This document shows positions 37,140 to 48,179 of a stretch of DNA of 64,000 nt, piece by piece. Below the pieces are notes generated by a model, which made no database searches, had not been told where the DNA came from, and saw only the letters and a program-made list of their open reading frames with translations. A program made the translations under genes and the position numbers. This stretch comes from Spinacia oleracea (Eukaryota; Streptophyta; Magnoliopsida; Caryophyllales; Amaranthaceae), in NCBI RefSeq assembly GCF_020520425.1, contig NC_079492.1, positions 2,976,001 through 3,040,000 on the forward strand, written 5' to 3'. Positions within the stretch are counted from its first letter, which is position 1; every line of letters begins with the position of its first letter.

Positions 37140-37270
37140 CAAATTTAGACGGATTTGATTCGACGCTTTTGCGAAGCGTCGCTATAAATGTGTGGGGGAA
37201 TTTTTTTATTTACGTATTTAGACGCTTTTAAAGGTCGAAGCATATATAGACTCGTAAAACCGTCACTATG
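37140..37270. repeat. Subterminal GACGCTTT repeats, left end of CACTA 1
   Basis: CGACGCTTTTGCGAAGCGTCG is a near-perfect hairpin at about 37160-37180; a further TAGACGCTTTTAAAGGTCGAAG follows. Matches the right-end set at 42840-43135. Confidence 0.75.
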
Positions 37271-37470
37271 TTGCAAAATAAACACGTGTATCCTTCCTGT
37301 CCTTCCATTGTCCCGCTAATCTAAAAATTTAAGCATAAATTATTCTAAAATCCCGCTTTTCACAGTACTTTCCATTTCCACCTCCCACGAATTCCTGAAC
37401 GGTTGACAATTCAACCTCAACATCTAGTATAGACTAAAGAGGAGAGAGAGAATATACTCCGTAAATAACA

Positions 37471-37749
37471 ATGGCGTGATTTGTCTCAAGGTCTTTCCTC
37501 AACGCTACCGGATCTCCTTCCATCCAACGTTACACCGCCTCCCTTCGCCGCTGCTCCCAATTTCCGTCTGCAATTCTCACCGCCACTATTTCACGAACCC
37601 TAGGTACCGATTTATCCTTTCATTTTCCAATTCACTTATTTCCCCATAAATTTTTAATTGAATTCATGTATGAATGTCAAAATCGTTCAGCAACCTTGAC
37701 GTATTGGGATGGGCTTTATTGCTAAAACCGATGCCAAGAAGTTTCGCAG
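37471..37749 (+). pseudogene. Captured exon pair of unknown gene in CACTA 1
   Basis: An ATG at 37471 opens a Ser/Arg-rich stretch (SRSFLNATGSPSIQRYTASL) broken by a TGA at the third codon, then CTAG and a GT donor at about 37604. A second exon-like block (37691-37749) follows an AG acceptor. The composition resembles an organelle-targeting presequence. Gene not recognised. Confidence 0.45.
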
Positions 37750-40017
37750 GTTTGATTTATTACTATTTTGCCTAAATTTGTATGATTTGACTTTCTTTTC
37801 TAAAATTTATAACATTTTTTGAGACAATTCAACAGAATTTTTTTGATTCTCGGTTAATTGTTAATTTTCGTTGTTTTATTACTCTGTATAATCGATCTGG
37901 GCTTGTTTGTAGGTAATTTATGTCGTATGTTGGTCAGGGAAATTCAGCTTTTTTTTTCTGCAATTAGGGACCTTCTTCTATCACTTACAAGTCTCTTGAG
38001 TTGTCTAAGTCTTAGTTTTAGCATGGACAATTTGGTGTTTATCATTATTTTACAGCTTTCTTGTCTTGGTTGCCTTATCTTCTTGTTCACAAGTTTCCTT
38101 TTTTTCTTTCCCATTGTTATTTTTTTATCCTTTTAATCGAAGGACCTGAACTTTAGCCAATGGTATCGTAATTTAGTAGTAGATGTTCTGTTAAATCAGG
38201 ATCCAATAGTAAAAATGGTTGAATTAATTAGAACTGTCCTTATTGAATCACTTAATGCCATATATAAAAAGAATGGTTTGTTGTTGTCGCATATGAATTT
38301 TCCATTACCACATTGGTTGGTTGTCTTATTCCACCAAAGAATCACTTCTCTGGAGCTTAAGGTTAGCAGTTAAAACTGTTTCCAGAAAAATGCTCGTCTA
38401 TGCCAATACCTATTCCTATATGCTGACAGTTGAGTCGTTGACTTCCACTAGATTCTACTGCTGGCCACTGGCTGCTGGGCACTAGTAGTATCTGGTATAG
38501 TACTTAAGTTACACCAAGGGAAAGGTTGCTTTGTGTCGCGTATGCTTTTACTGTATTAATGTGTTTTATCTATTCATTATGATTCATAATAAGATATGTT
38601 AATTTGGCTAAGAATTCTGGTGGCACAGTCCTTCCAATTAGTGCCGCACATTAGCAAAAAATTCTCCGCCACCAAATAACAGTCGTAGTAATTGCAGCAT
38701 TACGTTTACTCTCCCCCATCCCCTCCTCACACTTTGATCTGTTGTGACTACCAAAGAGCTTGCTTGACAGTCCACTGGACATCTTGAATTCTTGTTTAAC
38801 GTTAAAAGATGATGCTAGGAAGTTGTTTTGTTACAAAATATTGTTTTATTTCAGTTTGATTAGATCGATTACAAGTATTATTATGTAAGACAGATCGAGT
38901 GTAGCGTAGTCTTGGAAACATATATTTAAAGTGAAACAAATTTTGGGGAATAATGCAGGGATACAAAAGCTGGCAGCCAAAGAGAAAGTGCAAAATTAAG
39001 AATGTCTGTCAGATTCTATGCGGGAATCACCAAACTCATGTAAGATTGACTACTTTTTAATGTTTACATGATAATTAATGTATCCATGAATATTTTTAGA
39101 AGTCTTGCTGTGTAACATAAGTTTGTAGGTCCTTGAAAACATTGTTATACCGGTGATTTTGTTGGTTTTCGTATGTGTTCCGTAATCTAGAGAAAGAATC
39201 AAAAGGGATATTTAAAAATAATTTATATGGTTGAGAAAGTATTTCTTGATGATGCTCTAGTTTAAAAATCACAGAACATAGTGAGATTGCAACAGTATGT
39301 TTCCCTTTTCAATTTCTCCTCAATCCCTCAAATCCATTTCACAGTTTTCCAGATTGTTAGATTGGATTTCACTCTGCATTTTTCTCTTTCCGTACCTTGA
39401 CTCTCTTTTTTATTTATTTAAGGTTTAAACCTTAGCAAGTTTCCATCATTTTAAACCAACTCTGTTGTATGCAATTTCAAGTCTTCGAAAAGTTTGTTGT
39501 AGTTGTTTCTTGTTTTTGGAGGGAGGCGATTATTTCCTACTTTCTTATACATGCTATCATTATTTGTTAACTTGTTAGGTTCTGGTTTTGGATCTTCAGT
39601 GCCTGGAAGCATGATTCTTAGAAAATTTAAATCATGAGCAGTTGATGCCAAGGTACCCTAGCATGGTTCTTTTCTTAGCAATTGATTTAGTCAATATTTT
39701 AGCTGAAAATATATGGATGATGTATAAGTGAGTATTAGTTGAAACTATATGGATGATGTACTAGTGAGCATTAGTCGATACTATATGGATGATGTACTAG
39801 TGCGCATTTGTTTTTCAGGAAGTTTTCTCGACATAAATTTATTTTGTATAGAAAAGTCTTGGCTATTCTGAAAATTGGGCAAAGTTTCTGAATAAGCATT
39901 AATCTTTAGAGAGAGAACTTGATAGCATTCTTCGGTTCTTCCATATGTAGGTCATATATTTTATTCAGTTGTGAAGTTGATGGCCTTTTACTGATTTCAG
40001 ACATTTTTATTCAAGCA

Positions 40018-40913
40018 GGCTTGTATTTGTGCTTTAACGAGCAGAACAAAAGAACTCTTCTTAGGTCACATAGCGAGTGAAAGAAACGCCAGTGAAGGGG
40101 GACATGGCGAGTTCTGCTGTCAAAAGTTGAGTATTATTATTTTGTTTATAATAGACTTGTATATTTTAGAAATTATGGTGTTACTCCTTAAAGTTTTGAA
40201 TATGTTTCTGATACAAAGCTGTAATTGGCAGGTAAATGTCGTTAAAGGTCTGAAGATGTACGAAAAAATATTTACTGATCAAGAGCTTTCTGAATGATTT
40301 CGTGAATGAGCTCCCAGTTGCTGGACAAAATGGAGAACTCTTAGGTATTGTTTATACAAACTTCTCTTTTTTCTGCACTCTTACAGTTTTCTACAGAATC
40401 ATAAAGCAATTACTAAGATCTAATAGTGTCTTTGTTGTGGCTAAATGTGATTTCACCCTTCCAATCTTCTCCTGCCTCTGTAAAAAAACTTGCTTACCTC
40501 TATATTGATCACATGTTTCGGATTGTATTATCATTAGCATTGATTTCTGATATCTCTAAAGCCTCTTGTGTGTTCTGATCACGCGTTGTTCCAAAGGTGG
40601 TTTGGCAAATAGGTGCTGTCATTAGCGTAACATGTTTTTTTATTTGATATAATATCTTAGCTGCCCCATGATTTCCATTGCTGATAGGATGATCTTGTCC
40701 TTAGGAAACTAAACTAAATCTTTAGAAGCCTGAAAGTAGAAATGTTATAGCAGTTTTTTTACTTGTTTGGGTGCTAAGGAGTTCTTTTAAATGCAGGTGA
40801 AACATACATTGTGTTCAACAAACAGATGAAGGCTAACTAAAGGGAGCAGATTTAGCTTGGTGTTCCAATATTTGGACAAATAAAAGATGACACAACCCCT
40901 CAGCAGCAAAAGA
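40018..40913 (+). pseudogene. Captured ALKBH10-like (2OG-Fe(II) dioxygenase family) fragment in CACTA 1
   Basis: Three exon-like blocks with splice borders: about 40018-40128 (SRTKELFLGHIASERNASEG), 40232-40344 (VNVVKGLKMYEKIFTDQELS, then NDFVNELPVAGQNGELL) and 40797-40913 (GETYIVFNKQMKAN, REQI, LGVPIFGQIKDD). These resemble the region just before the catalytic fold in plant ALKBH10B-type RNA demethylases and their relatives. The iron-binding His/Asp part is not present. Damage: a small deletion after QELSE and in-frame stops in the third block (after MKAN and REQI). A gene fragment captured by the transposon, transcribed if at all in the plus direction. The family call rests on my recognition of the motif order, not on a search. 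Confidence 0.6.
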
Positions 40914-41562
40914 GTAAGAATGAGATTTAATTTACATACATTTTCTTACTAAGTAGCAGTCCTAAACTCTGCATCTAATATCGAACATATACCAGCTTTT
41001 CATCATAGCCTTATTGATCATCTCGTTATGTGGCAAGTATTAACAGAGAATAGAAAACCTAATGGTCACATCATAACTTTTTTGATGAGGTAAATTTTCT
41101 CAATTTTTTTCGCATATGTTCCAGATACACTGTGGTACACAATGACTGAAATTATATCTCAAAAGAATTGGTCATTGTTCTTAATATATCTGCTTTTTAG
41201 GGAGAGTATCTGGGGGAGGTTTAATTTCTTTCATTGTGTCATTTTTAGTCGTAAGACTGAATATTTAACAATAATGTAAATACAATTTTCTTTTTGACGA
41301 GTCTGTGACTAGGATAGAATGATCGTAAAGAGAACCTTGACCTTTTGTGGTACTAGATACCAGATAACATGCATATGAGGTGTAAGGAAAAAAATGTTCA
41401 CGAGGAGTAGAGTTTTCATAGGGGGGAAGGGTGATTTGGCTTTTTAACGTTTCCTCCTTCACTGAACTCCTTAACTGAGAACAAGTTGTAACGTTGCCTC
41501 TTATTTATACCCCTTAAACTTTCTTATTGTCTATGGCTTTGGATGTTTGCTCCCTCTTGATA

Positions 41563-42570
41563 GGTGGGTTCGTGAGGGGATTATTGAAGAGAAACTTGCA
41601 ACGGACTTGAATTCTTTTCAACTGGAGGTAAATTCTTTTGATTGTTTTCAATGTACTGGGAATTTAATCGTCTATATGCAAAAATACTTTTTGAGGTAAA
41701 ATTCAAGGGTGCATATCGTCGTACTAATCTCATATCCATCATATGGCTTTGAAATATCTTATAGAACAATGAAAGCCTTCGAGTCGGACAAACAAAGCTT
41801 TCACAATTGTCATTTTGTAGCGTGGATCAAGAAATGCAATATTAGAAAACTTTGCAAGTACATATCATCACAGTACTCGTTCAAGACGTTGAGCATTTTA
41901 CTGTGTCATTAGACTCAAAAATACATTAGAAATGGAAGACTCTAGCTTAGCTTCTTCTTATAGTTCATTAGCACTGAAGTTGGAATTTTTAAGTAATTTC
42001 TATTGTTGGGTTGTGGATAAATGCAGTCTGGTTCCTTTCTCTGAACTATTACTACTGCATTATATTTGTTGTGACTTTGTTGATTTAGCTGTCTGGGATT
42101 TGTTCTCCTTTTTCTGCTGCGGGGTTGTGTTGTTTAGTTTCTGGTATGTGTAGGTAAAAGGTTGTCTTTTACTTGTTTCCCTTCTTTTCGGCTCTGCTTG
42201 GTTCTGCTCAACAACAATGTGTTGAGAGTTATTGGTGGTGTTTTGACTTTTGACTAGTAATAAGGTTGTAGTAGTGTTGCAAAGGTTCTGATTTTGGCTT
42301 GAATTTTTAGCGCTTAGGCCCTAGGTACTACTTTGGTTCTGTTGTTTGTTATTTTGTTTAACTTTTTCAGATAGCTTTCTTTTTTCGATGGTTGTTTGTT
42401 GTTTGCTTAAGGTTGTAAATCGCTTTTTGGTTATTAGATTGCTTATTTACCAAAAAAATATATTTGACTTATTAAATTTTCTTTGCAGGTTATTTATGAT
42501 TCAAGTGGTAATAGTATAATGTATATCAAGAGATCAACAAGTTATGTTGAAGCTAAGCTAGCATGGTGAT
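41563..42570 (+). pseudogene. Further exon-like blocks in CACTA 1, unrecognised
   Basis: 41563-41627 reads WVREGIIEEKLATDLNSFQL before a GT donor; 42489-42569 after a CAG acceptor reads VIYDSSGNSIMYIKRSTSYV, then EAKLAW and two stops. The two may be exons of one captured gene. I do not recognise it. Confidence 0.4.
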
Positions 42571-42839
42571 AGGATTTACTCTAAAAAAAGGATTCTAGGA
42601 AGTTGTTTTTATTTCAGTATATTGTATTTATTTTAGTTTGATTAGAAAATGTAAATTAATGCAGGAATTAATGATTATTATCACCTTTTGTAATTAAATT
42701 ATTGATAAATATAAATTAGAGTTGTTTTATGAATTTAGAACATTATATTTAAATTTGATTGCACATTCGTTTGTGCTCAATATATATTTTTAGAGATGAA
42801 TGCATGGTTTTTGATCACTATATTATGAAAAATGGGGGG

Positions 42840-43135
42840 AAGTTATGTTTGGCGGTGACGCAGCAAACTACGCAACATACCGTCGAAATTTGGTACAAAG
42901 TAAAGCGCGAAATAGAAGGAAATTGTGACGCTTTTCTGTGTCTAAATATTTCAGCCCAGTTATATGACAAATAGTGGCAAAGTAAAGCGTCGAGATTGGC
43001 GAAAATAGTGACGCCTGAAACCGTCGGTAAATATCGGCTGTAAAAATATCGACGCTTTCTGGAAGCGTCGATATACCAAATTTCGGCTCTTTGTTTCGTC
43101 CATATGTTACCAGAAAAGCGTCACTTATTGCCGTG
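42840..43135. repeat. Subterminal repeats, right end of CACTA 1
   Basis: Repeated AAAGCG(T/C) and GACGCTTT motifs, for example CGACGCTTTCTGGAAGCGTCG at about 43049, which mirrors the left end. Confidence 0.75.
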
Positions 43136-43232
43136 TTTTTTTGTAGTGATTCTCTTCCAGCTTCAGCTCGCTTCTCTAGGTGGAATGTAGTCCCACCAAT
43201 CCTGGTCCTTTAAATACACATTATGAATCCAT

Positions 43233-43305
43233 TTGACCCCAAAAAAGTCAGCTTTCGTTGCTACTTGCCAGACCCAAAAAAAGTCAGCTTTTATTGCTAC
43301 TTGCC
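43233..43305. repeat. 36 bp tandem duplication in LINE 2
   Basis: Two adjacent copies of GACCC(C)AAAAAAGTCAGCTT plus TGCTACTTGCCA. It duplicates about 12 codons of the LINE frame (WQVA-KADFF repeated). Confidence 0.8.
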
Positions 43306-43528
43306 AAACATATCTCCCTTTAGCTGCTTGGTTCCAAACCACACAATCTCTCACACCCAATCCACCACACTTCTTTGATCTGCACCCCCAATCCCATGCT
43401 ATTTGGGGGAGGGGACCCTTAGAGAGACAAGGCCAACTGGCTGATTTTAGCTATGAAAAATACCTGAGCCGAATATGTGTGACTACTCATGAGGACATGA
43501 TTAACCAAAATGGTTCTAGCTGCATATG

Positions 43529-43944
43529 AAAGGTGCCGACTTGTCACAGATGGCCTCCCACACCCTCGCACACAGCAACATGCACGGCTATGGGCATCGC
43601 TACACTAGGCGATGCACCATTGGACAAAGCAACAAGGGTGTTGCGCACCACCGGACAACATGGTGCATGTTCAGGGGAATAGGCCGATCGGGGAACCAAA
43701 CGACATCTAAATGGGCTCAAACTTGGGGTCCCACGTATTTTGGGCCAATAAAGATGATAGTCGGGTCAAATTTTGGGTTTGAGGCCCGGAAATATGGGCT
43801 GGTGAAGCACCATTCTCGGTTGTGCACAGGAAGGTTCTAGAATGCTCCAGAAGGGTTTTGGACATTCTAGCTTGGTTGGTTCTTGAAGGTTCTAGCTTGG
43901 GTGATTCTAGAACCTTGCTGTACATATTAGGGAAGATGTTTCTA
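43529..43944. other. LTR-like segment of unknown origin with TTCTAGAA repeats
   Basis: Moderately GC-rich DNA between LINE 2 and the Tekay-like fragment. No credible ORF. The last 120 bp carry a cluster of inverted GAA/TTC units. The sequence GGCGATGCAC occurs both near 43608 and at the junction with the Tekay RT (about 43961), which suggests a deletion through short homology. It may be LTR sequence, but no ends were found. Confidence 0.5.
43830..43917. promoter_or_regulatory. Heat-shock-element-like cluster
   Basis: 43830-43852 reads GAA-gg-TTC-ta-GAA-tg-CTC-ca-GAA: five units at 5 bp phase, one of them with one mismatch. 43880-43895 reads TTC-tt-GAA-gg-TTC-tag, three perfect units. 43905-43917 reads TTC-ta-GAA-cc-TTG. 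The pattern fits the nGAAn inverted-array consensus bound by heat-shock factors. Activity is inference. Confidence 0.5.
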
Positions 43945-45861
43945 GACTGGCGCTCCCCAAGGCGATGCACTTGGACTAATATAGCCTTTCCCTAGTAATT
44001 CCTCAAGTTGACCTTTTAACTCACTCATTTCCGCCGGAGCCATCCGGTATGGGGCTTTCGAGATAGGTGCAGTTTCGGGTAATAGGTCTACGGTAAAGTC
44101 AATTGGTCGATTGGGCGGCATTTCCGGGATCTCCTCCGGAAACACGTCCAAGAACTCACTTACCACTGCAATGTCCTCTGGTTGCTCTTTCATCACATGT
44201 TCTAAGTCTCTTACATTGCATAAGAAAACGGGGTTCTCCTTATGTACTAACTTCACGATCGAGCTCCATTGCCGTGATGATTCCTACACTTCTAGGTTTC
44301 CCAAAACGGCGATATGATACAACCTTTCCTAGACTAGACTTCAGGTGGATCTTCTGCTTCTCACAGTCAATATTGGCTTTGAACATCGCTAACCAATCCA
44401 TCCCCAAAATCACATCTAAATCTCCTAACTCAAACTCAATTAGGCTAGACAAGAATATGGTCTTGGATATGGTTAAAGGTACATTTCTATGGATCTTAGT
44501 GCACTTCACAATCTCACCGGTTGGTATCACTATGGGTACTTCAATTCTTTCGGGTTCTTCCAGCTCTAACTTCTCTAAGATACCCTTCGATATAAATGAA
44601 TAAGTCGCACCAGAATCAAATAGTACTTTAACTAAAATGAAGTTGATAGAAAAAGTACCAGCTATGACGTCAGACTAGTTTTCAGCTCCTTGCATAGTGA
44701 TTACATTCAGCTTTCCCTAGGCAACTCCTTTGTTATGGCTACCTCCATTGGCATTTCCATTGGTATTTCGGTTCCCATTATGCTGATAGTTTCCCCCAGG
44801 CTTTCCATTACTCTGGCCATTATTGCCATTGTTACCATTCTGGTAACCCTTTTGGTTTCCACCATTGTTTCCTCCATTCCGGTTCTGGTTATTCCGGTTG
44901 TTGTTCTGGCGGTTGCCTTGGCTGGGTTTCCCATTCTTGGCCCAACACTCAAATTCTCTATGGCCTAATTTCTCACAGAACCTACAGACAACCTGGCTTC
45001 CATTACAGTCCCATCCTGGGTGATTATTATGGCAACGTTTACACTCATAGACTCTCGTTCCATTCCCTGCAGACTGGTTCTTATCTCCATTGTTGTTGGG
45101 GAAATTGTTTCTGTTCCCACCATGATTTCCCTTGAACTGGAAATGATTATTTCCCTTGTTTCTCTTAAAGTTCCCTTGATTCTATTGGCCACCACCTTGG
45201 TTTTGGTTACCAACATCCTTCCTCTTTCACCAGTTCCATTCTTCCTTTACTGCTGACCATACAAATGGGCAACGTTCCCGTACAGGGTGTCAAGAGATGT
45301 AAAGGTCTCTCCAGTAAGCATCAATTGTAAATCCATAGTTAGTCCACTCTCAAATCTCTGAGCCCTAAGCTCCTCCGTTGCCACCACTTCAGGTGCAAAT
45401 CTAGATAGCTCTATGAACTTGGAATAGTATTCAGTTACAGACCTCTTTTCCATCCCCAACTCGATGAAAATCTTGGGCTTTCTACTTCTTCAGATATGGT
45501 GGTTAAAACTTGTTTCTCAAGGCTACTTTGAATGATTTCCATCCAAATCCAGGTGTAGCTCTTAAAGCGTTCTCACACCTTTGCCACCACAAATCAGCTT
45601 CTCCCCTAAGGTAATACACAACACTATTAACCCTAAGGTTTTTTGGGCAATTCACAGCTAGGATAAGTTATCGAACTCCCTTAGCCAGTTCTCAAGTACG
45701 GTTGGATCTACTTCCCCTTGATACAAAGGAGGCTTACTCTGTGCCACCTTCTTAAACATCTCACCAGCTGGATCAAGTCCCTGATTATTCCTATTCTGTG
45801 CTAAGTTCTGCACTACTTCAGCTAGTTGCCTAACCACATCAGCAATCCCTTGGGTAGTCAT
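43945..45861 (-). pseudogene. Tekay/Del-like Ty3/gypsy gag, protease and RT start, broken
   Basis: From right to left: gag start MTTQGIADVVRQLAEVVQNL (45861), gag core with YYSKFIELSRFAPEVVATEE (45247-45459), an Asn/Gly-rich knuckle region with repeated NG/GN dipeptides (about 44700-45000), protease with FELGDLDVILGMDWLAMFKA (44240-44530), and the RT N-terminus with [20 protein letters not shown] and [14 protein letters not shown] (43942-44256). Several frameshifts and stops separate the blocks. RT core, RNase H, integrase and chromodomain are lost at the junction at about 43945. The motif set fits chromovirus Tekay/Del. Dead fragment. Confidence 0.85.
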
Positions 45862-46313
45862 TTCAAGGGCGGACGAAAAAGGAGAGAGGGAGGAGAGAGA
45901 AAATTCAGAAATTAAAGTTTGGGGATCTCATGAAGGGGAGGGGTATTTATAGGTTCTCAACCATTCATGGGCTAAGTTTTAGGGTTTAAGGTTGGGCTTG
46001 CTTACGGGCTTGTTTAATATTAATTCCTTGCAAGCTTTGTTGGGTTTGGTCATGGAATTTAACTGGGCTTTGATTAATTTAAATTCGTTTTCAAAATACG
46101 ACCCAACAAATCCCGATTAAATAAATTCGTTGAATTTATTTAATAAAAATACGGTTTTCGAAATTAATTAACAATTAAATTAATTAGAATAAAAACACAT
46201 TTAATTCTCATTAAATGAAATTAAATTCATAAAAGTACTTTATAAATATAACAAAATATTTTATAAATATAATAAAATATATTTATAAATACAGAAAAAT
46301 ACGAGGTATTACA
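45862..46313 (-). mobile_element. Tekay-like 5' LTR remnant fused to gag
   Basis: Minus strand starts TGTAATACCTCG at 46313, the typical start of Tekay/Del LTRs, and keeps a TATA box (CTATAAATACC at about 45942-45952). It runs to the gag ATG with no LTR end and no primer binding site between, so U5, PBS and leader are missing. It inserted into the Tat integrase tail (CCTGAAGG follows at 46314). Confidence 0.65.
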
Positions 46314-46515
46314 CCTGAAGGTTGGCGACCTAGTACTCAGAAACGCCGCCGCAGTCCAGAAAGGAAGGATCCATGGGAAACTCTCAGCAACCTGGGAGGG
46401 ACCATACATCATCCATTATGAAAAGAGGGCCGACACTTTTATGCTTAAGCAGTTAGATGGAACAATCTTGAAGAACCATTGGAATGCCGATGTTCTCAAG
46501 AAATATTTTGTATGA
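46314..46515 (+). pseudogene. Tat-type Ty3/gypsy integrase C-terminus (plus strand)
   Basis: In frame from 46315: LKVGDLVLRNAAAVQKGRIH, KLSATWEGPYIIHYEKRADT, LKQLDGTILKNHWNADVLKK, YFV, stop TGA at 46513-46515. This is the classic polyprotein end of Tat/Retand-like gypsy elements (GDLVLR, W-EGPY, WNA-LK-YY). The upstream part is removed by the Tekay-like insertion. The 3' region continues to 46569 and, beyond the Athila-like element, from 63214. Confidence 0.88.
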
Positions 46516-46569
46516 TCTTACCCTCTTTGTAATCCAAGTAAGTTTTTTAATGAGAAGAGGAAAGCCCTT

Positions 46570-46574
46570 GGCAC
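46570..46574. repeat. Target-site duplication GGCAC, left of Athila-like element
   Basis: GGCAC here and at 63209-63213, outside the outermost LTR ends TGACAGGC and ACATATCA. It shows that the 16.6 kb between is one insertion in the Tat 3' region plus later nested insertions. Confidence 0.92.
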
Positions 46575-47052
46575 TGACAGGCTAAATCGCACTCCTATCA
46601 AAGATAAACCTAACGTTCACCAACTAAAAATATAGCAAGGGAAGCAGGGATCGTATCCACAGGGAAACATGCGTTCTTTCTACTATTAAGAGGCTAATCT
46701 AGACTACTGGTAACAAGAGTTGGATTGGTTTGTGTATTAAACTAAAACAAGTAATCAAATCGGAAAATAACAATATTAAGGGAATCTAGGGCAGCGGTTC
46801 ACCATAAATGCAGACCGGGATTGGACAACAGACAATAACAATCAATTAACAATCATAACTAGGAAAACATGCATCTCTCGAATCTTATGAATTCCTTAAG
46901 ATAAAACAACTAGCAGGCTCTCGCTATGTACTAGAAATAATTCCTATCTAATAGCCACAGACCAAAAACATCAGATTTATACCTCTCGGCGCATGATCTA
47001 AGGTTAATCAAAGTCAAATCAAAATAGTCCGGCCGAACAGAATTGACGAGCA
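46575..47052 (-). mobile_element. 3' LTR remnant of the Athila-like element
   Basis: Near-identical to 61801-62288 (TGACAGGCTAAATCGCACTC on the plus strand) with a few substitutions. Homology stops at about 47052, so only the terminal third of the LTR remains. A deletion has joined it to the end of the ORF at 47053-47367. Confidence 0.85.
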
Positions 47053-47367
47053 ATAATAATAAGCCGACACCATACTATACATATCTTTCATGCCGACACC
47101 ATAAAATACTCGTTTAACATCATGCTCAATACCCATATCATGAAGTGATTTTTGACATATAAAACGAGTAGGGGTTATCTCCCTCTTTTTGAGGTGGATG
47201 AATCGGTCTCGTTGCCACTCCGTAGCAAAAATGACATCCGGGAAGTCCTCATCGGCTTCGAATTGGGGCGGCGGAGGTGGTGGTGTCGGCTCCCGAGCTA
47301 GGCTTGTAGAAGCCTCATGTTGGTTTCTTGGTTGCATGGTGCAACTCCTCCTTGGTCGGCTAGTCAT
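47014..47367 (-). pseudogene. Downstream ORF of Athila-like element, truncated
   Basis: Starts MTSRPRRSCTMQPRNQHEAS, has a proline run (PTPPPPPPQFE) and then FATEWQRDRFIHLKKREITP, TRFICQKSLHDMGIEHDVKR. The style (a short basic start, then 'F-RF..LKKR.I.P.R(F/Y)I...L..LGI..D' spacing) is that of the ORF found in plant Athila-type and related elements, of unknown function. The last residues (from about 47052) are LTR sequence, so the protein is cut by the deletion. It has a long leader with palindrome repeats at 47655-47975. Confidence 0.55.
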
Positions 47368-47654
47368 GGTTAAAAAATCTGAATTTTTGGTGATTTTTGA
47401 GGTTTTGGTGAAATTTGGGGGTGTGGTGGAGAGTGGAGGAAATTGAAATTGGTTAGGTGTAGGTTGTAGAGGATGATGAGATGGTGATTTTGATGTAAAG
47501 AGTGTTGAATTTGGTGGAGAATTGAGGGAGATATGAAGGTTGGAAGTTTTAAGGAGGTTGGGGTTTAATGGAGGAAGAGAGAGAAAGGGAGGTTGAAGAT
47601 GAAGAAAAGAATGAGGAGAGTGAAGAGCTCGTGCTTATTTGTCGCTGATTCGCT

Positions 47655-47975
47655 GCTGCCCGATCGGGCGATTTTTCACCCTTTTGCTTCTATCTGCGCG
47701 CGCCCGATCGGGCGCACCACGCCCGATCCGGATCGGGCGATTCGCGAACCCATATTTCGTCGACTTCTCTCAGCCCAGAATCCTTCCCTGGCCTTGAAAC
47801 GACGTCATCAACAACCGCCCGATCGGGCGGAATATCGCCCGATCGGGCGATTCACTCGCCATTGGAGTCGATCGGGCAACCTTCGCCCGGTCGGGCGAAT
47901 TTCAACGTTTTCTCTAAAACCGACACGCGCCCGATCGGGCGCACCTCGCCCGATCCTGGTCGAGCGAAATGCAGA
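47655..47975. repeat. Array of CGCCCGATCGGGCG palindromes, left block
   Basis: About ten copies of the 14 bp palindrome or near versions (CGCCCGGTCGGGCG, CGCCCGATCCGGATCGGGCG) at irregular spacing. CpG-rich. Related to the array in the 5' LTR at 62683-62845. Confidence 0.85.
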
Positions 47976-48179
47976 CTGCTCCGTTTCAGCTTTAATTCTA
48001 CTTTTTGCGAACTTGGAGCCTTAGACATGCACAACATTAAACATCCAAACCATAAAATACCCTCTTCTCACCTCTCGAACACCAAAAACTACAATGAAAC
48101 ACACACTTGGTTCAAGAATTATACTAAAACACACCAACGAAAGCAAGAAAAAGTACACTACACTAGTAGAAAAAATGTC

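Larger units (their letters stand above)
37122..43148. mobile_element. CACTA element 1 (6027 bp) carrying host gene fragments
   Basis: Ends CACTACAAGAAAA and TTTTTTTGTAGTG, with a 3 bp duplication ATT (37119-37121 and 43149-43151). The subterminal zones (37140-37270 and 42840-43135) hold repeated GACGCTTT/AAAGCGTC motifs, typical transposase-binding repeats of CACTA elements. I see no TNPD-type transposase or TNPA. The interior is exon/intron-like plus-strand DNA, in part from an ALKBH10-like gene. Non-autonomous, gene-carrying. Confidence 0.93.
36212..43528 (-). mobile_element. LINE 2: 5'-truncated L1-type retrotransposon split by CACTA 1
   Basis: Two minus-strand pieces, 43152-43528 and 36212-37121, join when CACTA 1 and one ATT are removed. 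The first gives WPCLSKGPLPQIAWDWGC, GLGVRDCVVWNQAAKGRYVW and WIHNVYLKDQDWWDYIPPRE; the second continues with GSRHSISNVSKWLRGDRTRI and zf-RVT with CCLFCGAAEESVPHLMFQC (36429-36779). This is the same domain order as LINE 1 but a different family. A frameshift and stops are present, and RT core, endonuclease and RNase H are not seen. It lies where the last GOT1 intron or exon should be. Confidence 0.85.
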
